Shown here in pieces: positions 1-6,882 of a stretch of DNA of 8,956 nucleotides. Made by a program: the position numbers and the translations under genes. The DNA is taken from positions 1 through 8,956 of the forward strand of contig JAUUYI010000065.1 in assembly GCA_030590525.1 (NCBI GenBank), written 5' to 3'. Origin of the DNA: Sedimenticola sp. (GTDB lineage: Bacteria > Pseudomonadota > Gammaproteobacteria > Chromatiales > Chromatiaceae). Under the pieces are notes generated by a model, which was not told where the DNA came from, did no database searches, and saw only the letters and a program-made list of their open reading frames with translations. Position 1 is the first letter of the stretch. Each line of letters begins with the position of its first letter.

Positions 1-9
1 TAAGTAACC

Positions 10-654
10 ATGAAAAACAGACACTACACCCCTGCCGACCGGGTGTTGCTGGGGTTCGATCAGGCCCTGCGGACCCTGTTCGGCAAACCCAGAGTAACCG
101 AGCGGCCGGACCCGGCGGATGATCTGTCCGAGGGTGAACTGGACAATGAACGGCGGGAGAGGACCGCCCGGATGATGCGTATCAACCATACCGGAGAAGT
201 ATGTGCCCAGGCGCTCTACCAGGGTCAGGCACTGACGGCAAAGCTGCCTGAGGTGCGTGACAAGATGGAGCGTGCAGCGCAGGAGGAGAATGACCACCTG
301 GCATGGTGCGATCGGCGTCTGCGGGACTTAGGCAGCCACAGGAGCCTTCTCAATCCGGCCTGGTACCTGGGCTCCTTTACCATCGGTGCCGCCGCCGGCC
401 TGGCCGGGGACAAATGGAGCCTGGGCTTCGTGGCCGAGACCGAGCACCAGGTGGTAAAACACCTGGAGCAGCATCTGCACCAGATACCACCGGAGGACCG
501 GCGAAGCCGGGCCATCCTGGAGCAGATGAAAGAGGATGAACAACAGCATGCCACCCAGGCACTGGAGGGGGGCGGCGCACCCCTGCCGGGGCCGATCAAA
601 CTGGCAATGAAGCTCGCATCGAAGGTAATGACGAAAACCGTCTATTGGATCTAG
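10..654 (+). CDS. coq7: Coq7-type 3-demethoxyubiquinol hydroxylase
   Basis: This enzyme hydroxylates the quinone ring in the penultimate step of ubiquinone synthesis, using a di-iron centre at the inner face of the cytoplasmic membrane. The 214-aa length is usual for the proteobacterial form. The ferritin-like ligand set is visible: E63 in RINHTGEV, E93 and H96 in EENDH, E145 in AETEHQ, and E177 and H180 in EDEQQH. The central stretch around residues 115-135 ([17 protein letters not shown]) is the hydrophobic segment typical of the family. The ATG at 10 follows two TAA triplets, so the end of an upstream gene may lie just outside the window; no ribosome site can be judged. The stop codon overlaps that of the convergent OsmC gene. 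Identification is by recognised motifs and is firm. Confidence 0.95.
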   Translation: MKNRHYTPADRVLLGFDQALRTLFGKPRVTERPDPADDLSEGELDNERRERTARMMRINHTGEVCAQALYQGQALTAKLPEVRDKMERAAQEENDHLAWCDRRLRDLGSHRSLLNPAWYLGSFTIGAAAGLAGDKWSLGFVAETEHQVVKHLEQHLHQIPPEDRRSRAILEQMKEDEQQHATQALEGGGAPLPGPIKLAMKLASKVMTKTVYWI

Positions 655-1067
655 ATAGGTACTAACTCGAAATCGTGGCTGATCTCGACCGTCTCGGCCA
701 GCATGATTGAGGCGGAACAGTATTTTTCTGCGCTCAGGGCAATTGCCCGCTCCAGCACCTTCTCCGTCAACCCCGGTCCGGAGACGATAAAATGAATGTG
801 GATCCGAGTGAACACCTTGGGATCGGTCTCAGCACGCCAGGCCTCCAATTCCACTTCACAACGGTCCACGCGGTGCCGCCCTTTGCGCAGGATATGGACC
901 ACGTCGAACTGGGTGCAGCCGCCGAGCCCCAGCAGCAGCATCTCCATCGGCCTGACCCCCAGATTGCGCCCACCATGCGCCGGCGGGCCATCCATCACCA
1001 CTGCATGACCACTGCCTGACTCAGCCACCATCAGGCTCTCTTCCACCCATTTGACCCGTGCTTTCAT
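651..1067 (-). CDS. yhfA: OsmC/Ohr-family protein, YhfA-like
   Basis: This is a 138-aa OsmC-superfamily protein; the family reduces organic or fatty-acid hydroperoxides in the cytoplasm with two cysteines. C51 sits in [15 protein letters not shown] and C117 in SAEKYCSAS, matching the peroxidatic and resolving positions. R34 and E42 ([15 protein letters not shown]) match the conserved Arg and Glu. The [10 protein letters not shown] segment points to the YhfA subgroup rather than Ohr. I chose the ATG at 1067 because GCGGGGATGTG precedes it; an in-frame GTG at 1106 would add 13 residues without family character. The gene is divergent from crp, the same arrangement as crp-yhfA in E. coli. Its exact substrate cannot be told from sequence. 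Confidence 0.9.
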   Translation of the reverse strand: MKARVKWVEESLMVAESGSGHAVVMDGPPAHGGRNLGVRPMEMLLLGLGGCTQFDVVHILRKGRHRVDRCEVELEAWRAETDPKVFTRIHIHFIVSGPGLTEKVLERAIALSAEKYCSASIMLAETVEISHDFELVPI

Positions 1068-1109
1068 CACATCCCCGCAAGTTTTATCTCGGCGGCAGAT
1101 TAACACAAT

Positions 1110-1138
1110 TCGACAACCAGCCAGTCCTTGCCTAGAAT
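1110..1138 (+). promoter_or_regulatory. sigma-70 promoter of crp
   Basis: TCGACA (1110-1115) and TAGAAT (1133-1138) each match the sigma-70 consensus at five of six bases and are separated by exactly 17 bp. Transcription would begin near 1145, giving a leader of about 34 nt before the ATG at 1179. The in-frame TTG at 1128 lies inside this promoter, which argues against it as the start of crp. No clear Crp box was found in the crp-OsmC spacer. Confidence 0.6.
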
Positions 1139-1178
1139 CTATAACTGCCAGAAACTCCAGGCACTAGAGAGCAGACAG

Positions 1179-1832
1179 ATGAGCATCATAAAACTCCCGG
1201 TACCAGAACCCGATTTTCTACAGCCCTTCCTGTCTCTCTGTCACCGCCGGCGCTATCCAGCCAAGACCGATATCATCCACCCGGGCGACCCGGCAGATAT
1301 CCTGTTCTATCTGGTGGAGGGCTCGGTCACCATCCTCATCGAAGATGAGGAGGGAAAAGAGATCATTCTCACCTACCTCAACAAGGGTGAATTCATCGGT
1401 GAGATGGGGTTGTTCATCCCTCAGGCCAACCGTAGCGTACTGGTCAGGACCCGCAGTGAATGCTTGCTGGCCGAGATCAGCTACAACCGCCTGGAGCAGT
1501 TATTCAAAACCGACCTGAAGCAGTACACCAAGGATATTCTCTACGCCTTTGGAGCCCAACTCACCCAGCGACTGCTGCATACAAGCCTCAAGGTGGGCCA
1601 CCTGGCATTCCTGGATGTGACTGGACGGATTGCAGGTACCCTGCTGGAGCTGTGCAAACAGCCGGATGCGGTAACCCACCCGGATGGGATGCAGATCCGC
1701 ATCACCCGACAGGAGATCGGCCGTATCGTCGGCTGCTCCCGGGAGATGGCGGGGCGGGTGTTGAAGAACATGGAGGAGCAAGGGCTGGTCTATGTCAAGG
1801 GGAAGACCATCGTGGTGTTCGGCACCCGTTGA
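1179..1832 (+). CDS. crp: cAMP receptor protein (Crp/Vfr)
   Basis: This is a global transcription regulator that binds cAMP and recognises TGTGA-type sites. The protein has 217 aa with the usual two domains. The N-terminal cyclic-nucleotide domain (about 10-125) carries the phosphate-binding cassette G74-E75 and R85-S86. T135-S136 in the long dimer helix correspond to T127-S128 of E. coli Crp, so cAMP binding should be intact. The C-terminal winged helix (about 145-217) contains the recognition segment [17 protein letters not shown] and ends [11 protein letters not shown], nearly as in E. coli. The start at 1179 is supported by AGAGAG at 1166-1171, by the length of E. coli Crp and Vfr, and by the promoter upstream. 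An unknown membrane-protein gene converges on it, 10 bp away. Confidence 0.95.
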   Translation: MSIIKLPVPEPDFLQPFLSLCHRRRYPAKTDIIHPGDPADILFYLVEGSVTILIEDEEGKEIILTYLNKGEFIGEMGLFIPQANRSVLVRTRSECLLAEISYNRLEQLFKTDLKQYTKDILYAFGAQLTQRLLHTSLKVGHLAFLDVTGRIAGTLLELCKQPDAVTHPDGMQIRITRQEIGRIVGCSREMAGRVLKNMEEQGLVYVKGKTIVVFGTR

Positions 1833-1842
1833 CTCGCGGACC

Positions 1843-2808
1843 TCACTCCACCTTGAACGATTGCCGAAGATCGTCTTCGGTAGCGAATTCCCGATCGGGC
1901 CCGGCCGAGGTCAGGATAAATCGCTTCTCTTCCGCCTGGTAGCCCATCCTTGTTCCCCAGCCATCCTGCAATTCAGCCTCCGTGAGCTGGAGATCCTGAT
2001 GCGTCCGCTCCAGGGTTGCCTGATAGGGGTCAAATCCACCCCCGTACTGAACCATCCACACCCGGACCTGACGACCCAGCTTTTGCATCCGCTCGCGGGT
2101 CCTGCTCTCTGGCGGCGGGGGGAGTTTTGGTTTGACCTTCTCCTCGAGTGGTGCTTTTCCGGGGATCGGGCTCTCCCCGGGGGAGAGCAGCTGGATACCA
2201 CCCCAGCTGATAATCCCCGATAGCAACAGCGCAGCTGCGATCCACTGACGGCGCCTGAAACGCCGATTTGCAGGAACTACGGAGCGCGTCTCCGCCTTTA
2301 GCTCCACACGCGGGTTCCAGACCGGTGCAGCGGCAGCCGACGCATCGCGGGTCACTGTATTCATCGAACCGGTCGTCTTTGGATCCCTGCTGGGCGCCCC
2401 AACCACTGGCACCATCTCCGACTCCACGCCGACCGTCGCACTCCCCCCATCACCGGCTGCCGTTTCTGCTCCAGATCCTGCCGCCACCGAGGCCGGTGGA
2501 TTCAAGGATTCGATCATGCAACCGGCACCACAGGCGATCACTTTGCCCTGCAGATGCTCGACTTTTTTCCGGTTCAGTGCCACCCGGATGCGTGAAGCGT
2601 TCCCTTGCAGCATGGAACTGGCCTGCGATCTGGAGAGCCGCAGCAGGTGTGACAACTCTTCCACCACGTCTTCCCACTCAAAGCCATACATCAGGGTGCC
2701 GGTCAGCACCAGATAGAATCTCTCCGACGCCTGCGCTGCCGGCATCTCCCCGCCACTACCAACATCGTCTTGCTCAGATAGCGATTTCATTGCCCTACCA
2801 TATTCCAT
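1843..2808 (-). CDS. single-pass membrane protein with L7/L12-like and GspG-like ends, unknown function
   Basis: I do not recognise this 321-aa protein as a whole. Residues 30-101 (from RFYLVLTG to ACGAGCMIE) resemble the small cytoplasmic domain related to the ribosomal L7/L12 C-terminus, found at the front of several bacterial membrane proteins. A low-complexity Ala/Gly/Ser/Val linker runs from 103 to about 165. An arginine cluster (NRRFRRR) precedes one membrane helix at 188-208, implying the N-terminus is inside. A Pro/Lys-rich spacer (212-235) leads to a periplasmic part (236-321) with DGWGTRMGY and FILTSAGPDREFATEDDL. That is the pattern at the C-terminus of GspG-type pseudopilins, where it forms a calcium-binding loop. 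There is no prepilin cleavage site. M7 (2790) has a closer ribosome site (GGTAGGGCA) and is an alternative start. The coding call is firm; the role is unknown. Confidence 0.8.
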   Translation of the reverse strand: MEYGRAMKSLSEQDDVGSGGEMPAAQASERFYLVLTGTLMYGFEWEDVVEELSHLLRLSRSQASSMLQGNASRIRVALNRKKVEHLQGKVIACGAGCMIESLNPPASVAAGSGAETAAGDGGSATVGVESEMVPVVGAPSRDPKTTGSMNTVTRDASAAAAPVWNPRVELKAETRSVVPANRRFRRRQWIAAALLLSGIISWGGIQLLSPGESPIPGKAPLEEKVKPKLPPPPESRTRERMQKLGRQVRVWMVQYGGGFDPYQATLERTHQDLQLTEAELQDGWGTRMGYQAEEKRFILTSAGPDREFATEDDLRQSFKVE

Positions 2809-2851
2809 CTCAACGACTACCTCACACCAGGAAACAGCGTTTCGTAATCAC

Positions 2852-2880
2852 AACTGCAATCTTTTCCCCACAGGTATAAT
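2852..2880 (+). promoter_or_regulatory. possible promoter toward ttcA
   Basis: A perfect TATAAT lies at 2875-2880, but the -35 region 17 bp upstream (AACTGC, 2852-2857) is poor and there is no extended -10. If it is used, the transcript would start near 2887 and carry the whole hairpin element as 5' leader to ttcA. This is a weak call, resting mainly on the -10 box and the orientation. Confidence 0.3.
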
Positions 2881-2972
2881 CGCCACCTGCACGAACTATC
2901 CGCCTACGAAACTGATGGGCGAATGGAGAATTTCAGGATAAGATTGTAAGCGGCCAAAGCGACGATATATTT

Positions 2973-3133
2973 AGTTTCCGTCCATAAACAGCGTCGTGAC
3001 GAGGGCGGTTCAGGTGCGTGAGATTTCGACCCCAGGATATAGGCGTTTGGTCATTCCAAATAACGCTATCCTGGGGTCGAAAGATTACGTGCCTGAAGCG
3101 GTCGCAGTAGACGCCTGTTTATGGACGGAAACT
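2973..3133. mobile_element. 161-bp MITE-like palindromic element
   Basis: This short non-coding element is one long imperfect inverted repeat. The ends pair perfectly over 19 bp if the flanking TA is counted (2972-2990 with 3116-3134, beginning TAGTTTCCG). An inner perfect 16-bp pair, TTTCGACCCCAGGATA (3024-3039), matches 3067-3082. The stem between them pairs imperfectly (GCGGTTCAGGTGCGTGAGA against its counterpart), and the apex is TTTGG-TCATT-CCAAA (3046-3060). The element is bracketed by ATTT at 2969-2972 and 3134-3137, a candidate target duplication. A TA duplication, as used by the IS630/Tc1 group, fits as well. It holds no transposase, so mobility would need an enzyme supplied elsewhere. 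The structure is certain; the label MITE is inferred from size, ends and flanks. Confidence 0.8.
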
Positions 3134-3144
3134 ATTTAGCCCTC

Positions 3145-3876
3145 ATGACCATAAAGCCACCCAAATCCCTGCTGCGTAAAGTCGGCCGTGCCATCGCCGC
3201 ATTCGACATGATCCGGGAGGATGACAGGATTCTGCTTGGCGTCTCGGGCGGGAAAGACTCCCTCTCACTGCTGCAGATCCTGCGGCACCTGCGCGGCTAC
3301 GCACCGGTTCGTTTCGAACTGGGGGTTATTACCGTCGACCCCGAAGTCGAAGGCTTCGATCCTGCCGCCCTCAAACCCTATTACGACGAACTCGGCATCC
3401 GCTATCACTACCGTCGGCAACCGATTATGGAACAGGCGCGTCAGCACATGGATGGAGACTCGTTCTGTGCCTACTGCGCACGGATGAAACGGGGCATCAT
3501 GTACACCACCTGTCGTGAGCGGGGCTACAACGTGCTGGCCCTGGCCCAGCACCTGGACGACCTGGCGGAGAGTCTGCTGATGTCCCTGTTCCACGGCGGC
3601 CAGATGCGTACGATGAAGGCACACTATGTCAACGATGCAGGGGACCTGCGCATCATTCGCCCCCTGGTCTATTGCCGGGAGGCCCAGACCGCCGACTTCG
3701 CCACCCGGGCAGCGCTGCCGGTCGTCCCGGACAGCTGCCCCGCGTGCTTCTCTACCCCCACCCAGCGGGAGCACATGAAGCAACTGCTGGCCCGGGAGGA
3801 ACGCAACAACACGCATCTGTTCCCCAACCTGCTGCACGCCATGCGGCCGCTGATGGATGGACTCCGGAAAAAATAA
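3145..3876 (+). CDS. ttcA: TtcA-family PP-loop tRNA thiolation protein
   Basis: TtcA uses ATP and an iron-sulfur cluster to place sulfur on C32 of certain tRNAs. This 243-aa protein has the N-terminal family segment (RAIAAFDMIREDDRILLGV), the PP-loop SGGKDS at 34-39, and the two CxxC pairs C108/C111 and C198/C201 that hold the cluster in TtcA. IIRPLVYCREA (170-180) is also characteristic. It is shorter than E. coli TtcA (311 aa), missing part of the C-terminus. The usual GHHxDD is AQHLDD (134-139), so it may be a TtcA-like paralogue with another substrate. The start at 3145 is preferred; an ATG at 3121 would add eight residues but lies inside the hairpin element's terminal repeat. Neither has a strong ribosome site. 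Family call firm, exact substrate moderate. Confidence 0.8.
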   Translation: MTIKPPKSLLRKVGRAIAAFDMIREDDRILLGVSGGKDSLSLLQILRHLRGYAPVRFELGVITVDPEVEGFDPAALKPYYDELGIRYHYRRQPIMEQARQHMDGDSFCAYCARMKRGIMYTTCRERGYNVLALAQHLDDLAESLLMSLFHGGQMRTMKAHYVNDAGDLRIIRPLVYCREAQTADFATRAALPVVPDSCPACFSTPTQREHMKQLLAREERNNTHLFPNLLHAMRPLMDGLRKK

Positions 3877-3890
3877 TCAGGGGGGGATGA

Positions 3891-3904
3891 TTGATCTGGG
3901 TCAT
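3891..3904 (+). promoter_or_regulatory. possible Fnr/Dnr-type box
   Basis: TTGATCTGGGTCAT has a perfect left half site (TTGAT), the correct 4-bp spacer, and a partly degenerate right half (GTCAT against ATCAA or GTCAA). It lies in an AT-rich spacer about 43 bp before the start expected from a TTATGT -10-like hexamer at 3929-3934, close to the spacing of class II Fnr activation. The match is imperfect and the promoter is not otherwise strong. It would point at the small exported protein gene that follows. Confidence 0.25.
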
Positions 3905-3983
3905 GTTATATACATAATAAATTAAAGGTTATGTAGGAAATGCGCTATAACTGGCAGACATTTCTGTGGAGAGAGGCTTCAGG

Positions 3984-3998
3984 ATGGACCAGAGATGA
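3984..3998 (+). CDS. possible 4-residue leader peptide overlapping the next start
   Basis: ATG GAC CAG AGA TGA encodes MDQR. It is preceded by GGAGAGAGG (3968-3976) at seven bases, the best ribosome site in the area. Its TGA overlaps the ATG of the exported protein at 3995 in an ATGA. The strong site is placed for this mini-ORF rather than for the downstream ATG, so translation may be coupled. It could also be chance in a purine-rich region. Confidence 0.25.
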   Translation: MDQR

Positions 3999-4387
3999 CC
4001 CCGATCAAAGCACTGCTGATGGCACTGCTCCTTGGTGCCTCGGCATATTGTTGTGCCGATTCTCGCTCGCTCGATAGCGGCAAGCTGTTCGGCCATAATG
4101 CACCCCAGTGGGGTAACGTCCATCTGGGCATGTCGCCTGACCACTATGGCAAGGTATCCCGGGACAATATGCGAACCCTGAAAAAGAGTGCCCAGCACCT
4201 TATCAGCGGTGGCCTGACCACCCTGGGCATCCCCAAGGGAGGGATGGCCCTGACCGGCGCCGCCATTGGGCTGGCAACCAACAGTTTGAAGTTCAACCTC
4301 GATAAGGAGAAAAGACTGAGGCTGGATTTCAACAATGTGACCAGTGGAAAACGGGGGGTCTATCTGAATTTTAATCTGGACTGGTAA
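3995..4387 (+). CDS. small exported protein, unknown function
   Basis: I do not recognise this 130-aa protein. The N-terminus (MTPIKALLMALLLGASAYCC) has a lysine and a hydrophobic core and looks like a Sec signal peptide, with cleavage plausible around residues 16-22. The cysteines do not sit in a good lipobox, so a lipoprotein is less likely. The mature part is basic and contains a Gly/Ala-rich stretch (about 68-93, GGLTTLGIPKGGMALTGAAI) that could contact membrane. It ends in alternating hydrophobic residues with a terminal aromatic (GVYLNFNLDW), as in some outer-membrane strands, but the protein is too small for a barrel. An AT-rich spacer upstream holds a possible Fnr-type box. The signal peptide and the flanking genes on the same strand support it as real. 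Confidence 0.65.
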   Translation: MTPIKALLMALLLGASAYCCADSRSLDSGKLFGHNAPQWGNVHLGMSPDHYGKVSRDNMRTLKKSAQHLISGGLTTLGIPKGGMALTGAAIGLATNSLKFNLDKEKRLRLDFNNVTSGKRGVYLNFNLDW

Positions 4388-4455
4388 CACACCTCTTCCA
4401 GGGGGCTGCGGCCACCCTCTCCCCCTCCTCCGTCCGCATAGAGTTCCGGAGAGGG

Positions 4456-4872
4456 ATGACTGACCACCCGCTCTGGGAGTTGTTCATCAGTGCCCTCATC
4501 TCCTCCACGCTGTTGCCAGGAGGTTCTGAGGCGCTGCTGATCTACCACGCCGTCCAGCAGATCGAGCCGCCCATCCTGCTCCTCATTGTCGCCACCACCG
4601 GCAACAGCCTGGGAGGGATGCTGAGTTGGGGCATGGGGCGATGGCTGGTGTGGCGTTTCCCGGCACGGCAGTTGGAGCAGAAACATCAGACCGCCATTGA
4701 GAGGTTTCAGCACTGGGGAAGCCCGGCCCTGCTCTTCTCCTGGCTGCCCATTATCGGTGACCCACTCTGTCTGGCTGCTGGCTGGTTGAAAACACACTGG
4801 CTACCCGCCCTGCTCTTCATTGTCATCGGCAAGGCATTGCGTTATTACATCCTTATCCGGTTTACCACCTGA
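4456..4872 (+). CDS. yqaA: YqaA/DedA-like inner membrane protein
   Basis: This 138-aa integral membrane protein matches the short YqaA group of the DedA/SNARE-associated superfamily in length and pattern. Visible features are an acidic residue in a re-entrant N-terminal segment (LLPGGSEALLIYH, about 20-32), a glycine-rich helix (ATTGNSLGGMLSWGMGRWL, about 46-64), and the motif WLPIIGDPLCLAAGWL (95-110). A last hydrophobic helix (115-136) closes it. Longer DedA relatives act in lipid carrier recycling and membrane homeostasis; the role of YqaA itself is not established. The ATG follows CCGGAGAGGG with very short spacing. It is 68 bp downstream of the small exported protein on the same strand and may share its transcript. 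Confidence 0.8.
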   Translation: MTDHPLWELFISALISSTLLPGGSEALLIYHAVQQIEPPILLLIVATTGNSLGGMLSWGMGRWLVWRFPARQLEQKHQTAIERFQHWGSPALLFSWLPIIGDPLCLAAGWLKTHWLPALLFIVIGKALRYYILIRFTT

Positions 4873-4974
4873 CTGCTGTGCGCTCGTCACGCCCCTGATT
4901 CAGTACCAGCACCCCGCTGATGCCTGCCTGGTTTGCCGACGCGGGGATGATATGAATTACGCTGGAAAAGCACT

Positions 4975-5002
4975 CTGACGAATCGACCAGCGGTGGTATA
5001 GT
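4975..5002 (+). promoter_or_regulatory. sigma-70 promoter of hisI-hisG
   Basis: CTGACG (4975-4980) and TATAGT (4997-5002) are separated by 16 bp and resemble the sigma-70 elements, with a good -10. The start would fall near 5009, giving a leader of about 40 nt before hisI. The leader has no run of histidine codons and no attenuator hairpin, so classical his attenuation is not apparent. Confidence 0.5.
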
Positions 5003-5048
5003 ACGCCTCCTGATTCATCCGGAACGCAGCCCCCGAGACAGCACAGCC

Positions 5049-5447
5049 ATGGCTTTGAACGAAGAGATAAAGAGGATTGTCGATTTTTCCAAAGGAAACG
5101 GTCTGGTCACCGCCATCGCCCAGGACGCCACCACCGGTGAGATTCTGATGGTGGCGAATATGAACGAAGAGTCCCTGGCCCAGACCCTGGAACTGGGTGA
5201 AGCCGTCTACTGGAGCCGTTCCCGCCAGAAGCTGTGGCACAAAGGCGAGGAGAGCGGCAACGTGCAGATTGTCAAAGAGATCTTCCTCGACTGTGACGGC
5301 GATGCGGTACTGATGAAAATCGACCAGATCGGCGATGCCGCCTGCCATACCGGCAAACGCAGCTGCTTTTTCCGCAAGCTGGAAAACGGCAGCCTGACCG
5401 ATGTAGGTATCCAGGTCTTCGACCCGAAAGAGGTGTATAAAAAATGA
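5049..5447 (+). CDS. hisI: phosphoribosyl-AMP cyclohydrolase
   Basis: HisI opens the adenine ring of phosphoribosyl-AMP, the third step of histidine synthesis, in the cytoplasm. The 132-aa protein is a single-domain form without a fused HisE pyrophosphohydrolase. Signature segments are [20 protein letters not shown] (52-71), the metal site D81-C82-D83-x-D85 in LDCDGDAV, and the zinc cysteines C99 and C106 in [11 protein letters not shown]. The ATG at 5049 has only a weak ribosome site. Its stop overlaps the hisG start (ATGA), so the two are probably co-translated. Finding the first and third pathway enzymes as a two-gene unit, with no other his gene nearby, is unusual for this type of organism. 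Confidence 0.95.
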   Translation: MALNEEIKRIVDFSKGNGLVTAIAQDATTGEILMVANMNEESLAQTLELGEAVYWSRSRQKLWHKGEESGNVQIVKEIFLDCDGDAVLMKIDQIGDAACHTGKRSCFFRKLENGSLTDVGIQVFDPKEVYKK

Positions 5448-6328
5448 CCGCAGAAGAGACTCAGCTGCGTATCGGCATCCCCAAGGGCAGCCTCCAGGAA
5501 ACCACCCGGAAGCTCTTCTCCCTGGCCGGTTTCAACCTGCGCATATTGGGGCGCTCCTACTACCCGGAGATCGATGACCCGGAGATTCAGTGCATCCTGA
5601 TCCGCCCGCAGGAGATGGCCCGCTACGTGGAGCAGGGGGTGCTCGATTGCGCCATTACCGGACTGGACTGGATTCTGGAGACCGGCGCCGACGTGGCAGA
5701 ACTGGCCGACCTGAAGGCGCCCTGGCCCAACTACGGCACGGTGCGCTGGGTCATGGCATCGAAAGAGGGCTCGCCCTTTGACACGGTAAAAGACCTGGAA
5801 GGGATGCGCATCGCCACCGAGGCGGTAGGCATGACCGAGCGCTTTCTGAAGGAACATGGCGTCAGTGCCGACATGGAGTTTTCCTGGGGCGCCACCGAGG
5901 TGAAACCGCCGATCCTGGCGGATGCCATCGTGGACGTATCAGAGACCGGATCCAGCCTGCGGGCAAATGCGCTCAAGATCATGCATGTGGTGCTGGAGAG
6001 TACACCACGTTTCATCGCCAATCACGCCGCGCTCGAGAATGAATGGAAAGCGCCCAAGATCGACCGGCTGCTGATGCTCCTGAAAGGGGCCATCGCCGCC
6101 TCCACGCGTGTCACTCTCGCCATGAATGTACCGAAAGCACAGATCGATAGCGTAGTTTCGCTGCTTCCCGCCCTGTGTACCCCCACCGTCTCCACCCTGG
6201 CGGATGAAAACTGGGTGGATATCAGTACCGTGGTGGAGGAAAAACTGGTGCGGGAGCTGATACCCATACTCTACCGGACCGGTGCCCGAGGGATTATCGA
6301 GATACCGATCAACAAGATCATCGAGTAA
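5444..6328 (+). CDS. hisG: ATP phosphoribosyltransferase, long form
   Basis: HisG condenses ATP with PRPP, the first committed step of histidine synthesis, and is the usual point of feedback control. The 294-aa length marks the long form, with an ACT-like C-terminal regulatory domain (about 220-294, from VTLAMNVP to [11 protein letters not shown]) that binds histidine, so no HisZ partner should be needed. The catalytic part begins [10 protein letters not shown] (9-18), and the PRPP loop is [12 protein letters not shown] (160-171). The start overlaps the hisI stop by four bases and has GAGGTG about eight bases upstream. Many gammaproteobacteria outside the enterics carry short HisG with HisZ, so this pair may have been acquired or retained separately; that is inference. 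Confidence 0.95.
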   Translation: MTAEETQLRIGIPKGSLQETTRKLFSLAGFNLRILGRSYYPEIDDPEIQCILIRPQEMARYVEQGVLDCAITGLDWILETGADVAELADLKAPWPNYGTVRWVMASKEGSPFDTVKDLEGMRIATEAVGMTERFLKEHGVSADMEFSWGATEVKPPILADAIVDVSETGSSLRANALKIMHVVLESTPRFIANHAALENEWKAPKIDRLLMLLKGAIAASTRVTLAMNVPKAQIDSVVSLLPALCTPTVSTLADENWVDISTVVEEKLVRELIPILYRTGARGIIEIPINKIIE

Positions 6329-6463
6329 CAGAACCCCCGGAGGCCCTCAAATCGTTAAACCCAATACCTCAATGGTGAGATACCAACCGCATCGATAACC
6401 GCCGGTGCGGCCGTGACTCCCGATGTGTTCAAAACTTCTGTTCCGGAGGCTGGGCCGGGCCAG

Positions 6464-6688
6464 CTAATCCAGCGCCGGACCGAGCACGAACTCCACCGTC
6501 TGGAAACCCTGCCCCTCCAGGGCCTCTTCGATCTCTGCCCAACTGTAGTCCGAGTTGGCCTCTTCCACGCTGGAAATCACCCCGGTGGCGTGACGATAGG
6601 CTTCCTGAGGCTCAACATCCTCGGGAATCGTCACCACACGCAGTTTGCCGGCATCGCAGGCGGGCAGTACCATCAGTCTTGAACTCAT
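6464..6688 (-). CDS. 74-residue conserved-looking protein, unknown function
   Basis: I do not recognise this short acidic soluble protein. It begins MSSRLMVLPACDAGKLRVVT, with a single cysteine at residue 11, and continues with an acidic segment rich in E and D (about 23-60) likely to form a helix (SWAEIEEALEGQGF). There is no signal peptide or membrane helix. Support for a real gene comes from GAGGG (complement of 6695-6699) six bases before the ATG, a protein-like composition, and its placement divergent from the fabD-like gene with no competing frame. It could be a small regulatory or accessory protein. Confidence 0.6.
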   Translation of the reverse strand: MSSRLMVLPACDAGKLRVVTIPEDVEPQEAYRHATGVISSVEEANSDYSWAEIEEALEGQGFQTVEFVLGPALD

Positions 6689-6882
6689 CTTAATCCCTCA
6701 TTCGCATCGGCTCGATCCGCCTTGCTGGCAAAACGATACCCCTATGCCGGCCGCAATGGCAACTTCTGGTCGGCAGTTCGATTCCCATAGTAGTCCAAGT
6801 TACCCCTTGCTTCCATATCGCTTGTCCTGACCCATTGAAATGACTATGCTCCCGACAGTTTTCATATACGGAGCAGAGCACT

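Noticed and set aside
1065..1085. TGTGATG near the OsmC start as a possible Crp site
   Set aside because: The second half site (TCACA at the right spacing) is absent.
1864..1880. Perfect hairpin CCGAAGA-TCG-TCTTCGG just past crp
   Set aside because: It has no following T-run on either strand and lies within the end of the convergent coding region, so I do not call a terminator, although it could slow polymerase.
2268..2879. 203-codon open frame on the plus strand
   Set aside because: It is antisense to the membrane-protein gene; its translation is Pro/Ser/Arg-rich without domain character, as expected from a GC-rich shadow frame.
3265..3837. 190-codon open frame on the minus strand
   Set aside because: It is antisense to ttcA, whose motifs are unmistakable; the shadow translation has no recognisable family.
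4912..4946. CCCCGC...GCGGGG inverted pair between yqaA-like and hisI
   Set aside because: Only six base pairs around a 23-nt loop and no T-run; not a convincing terminator or operator.
5207..5857. 216-codon open frame on the minus strand
   Set aside because: It spans antisense to both hisI and hisG and reads as a composition artefact.
6446..6464. Hairpin-like GGCTGG...CCAGC at the end of the 74-aa gene
   Set aside because: A short stem with a bulge and no T-tract downstream on the minus strand; probably chance in GC-rich DNA.
6835..6870. TTGAAA followed by CATATA/TATACG before the fabD-like gene
   Set aside because: The spacer to any -10-like hexamer is well over 19 bp, so it does not form a normal sigma-70 promoter.
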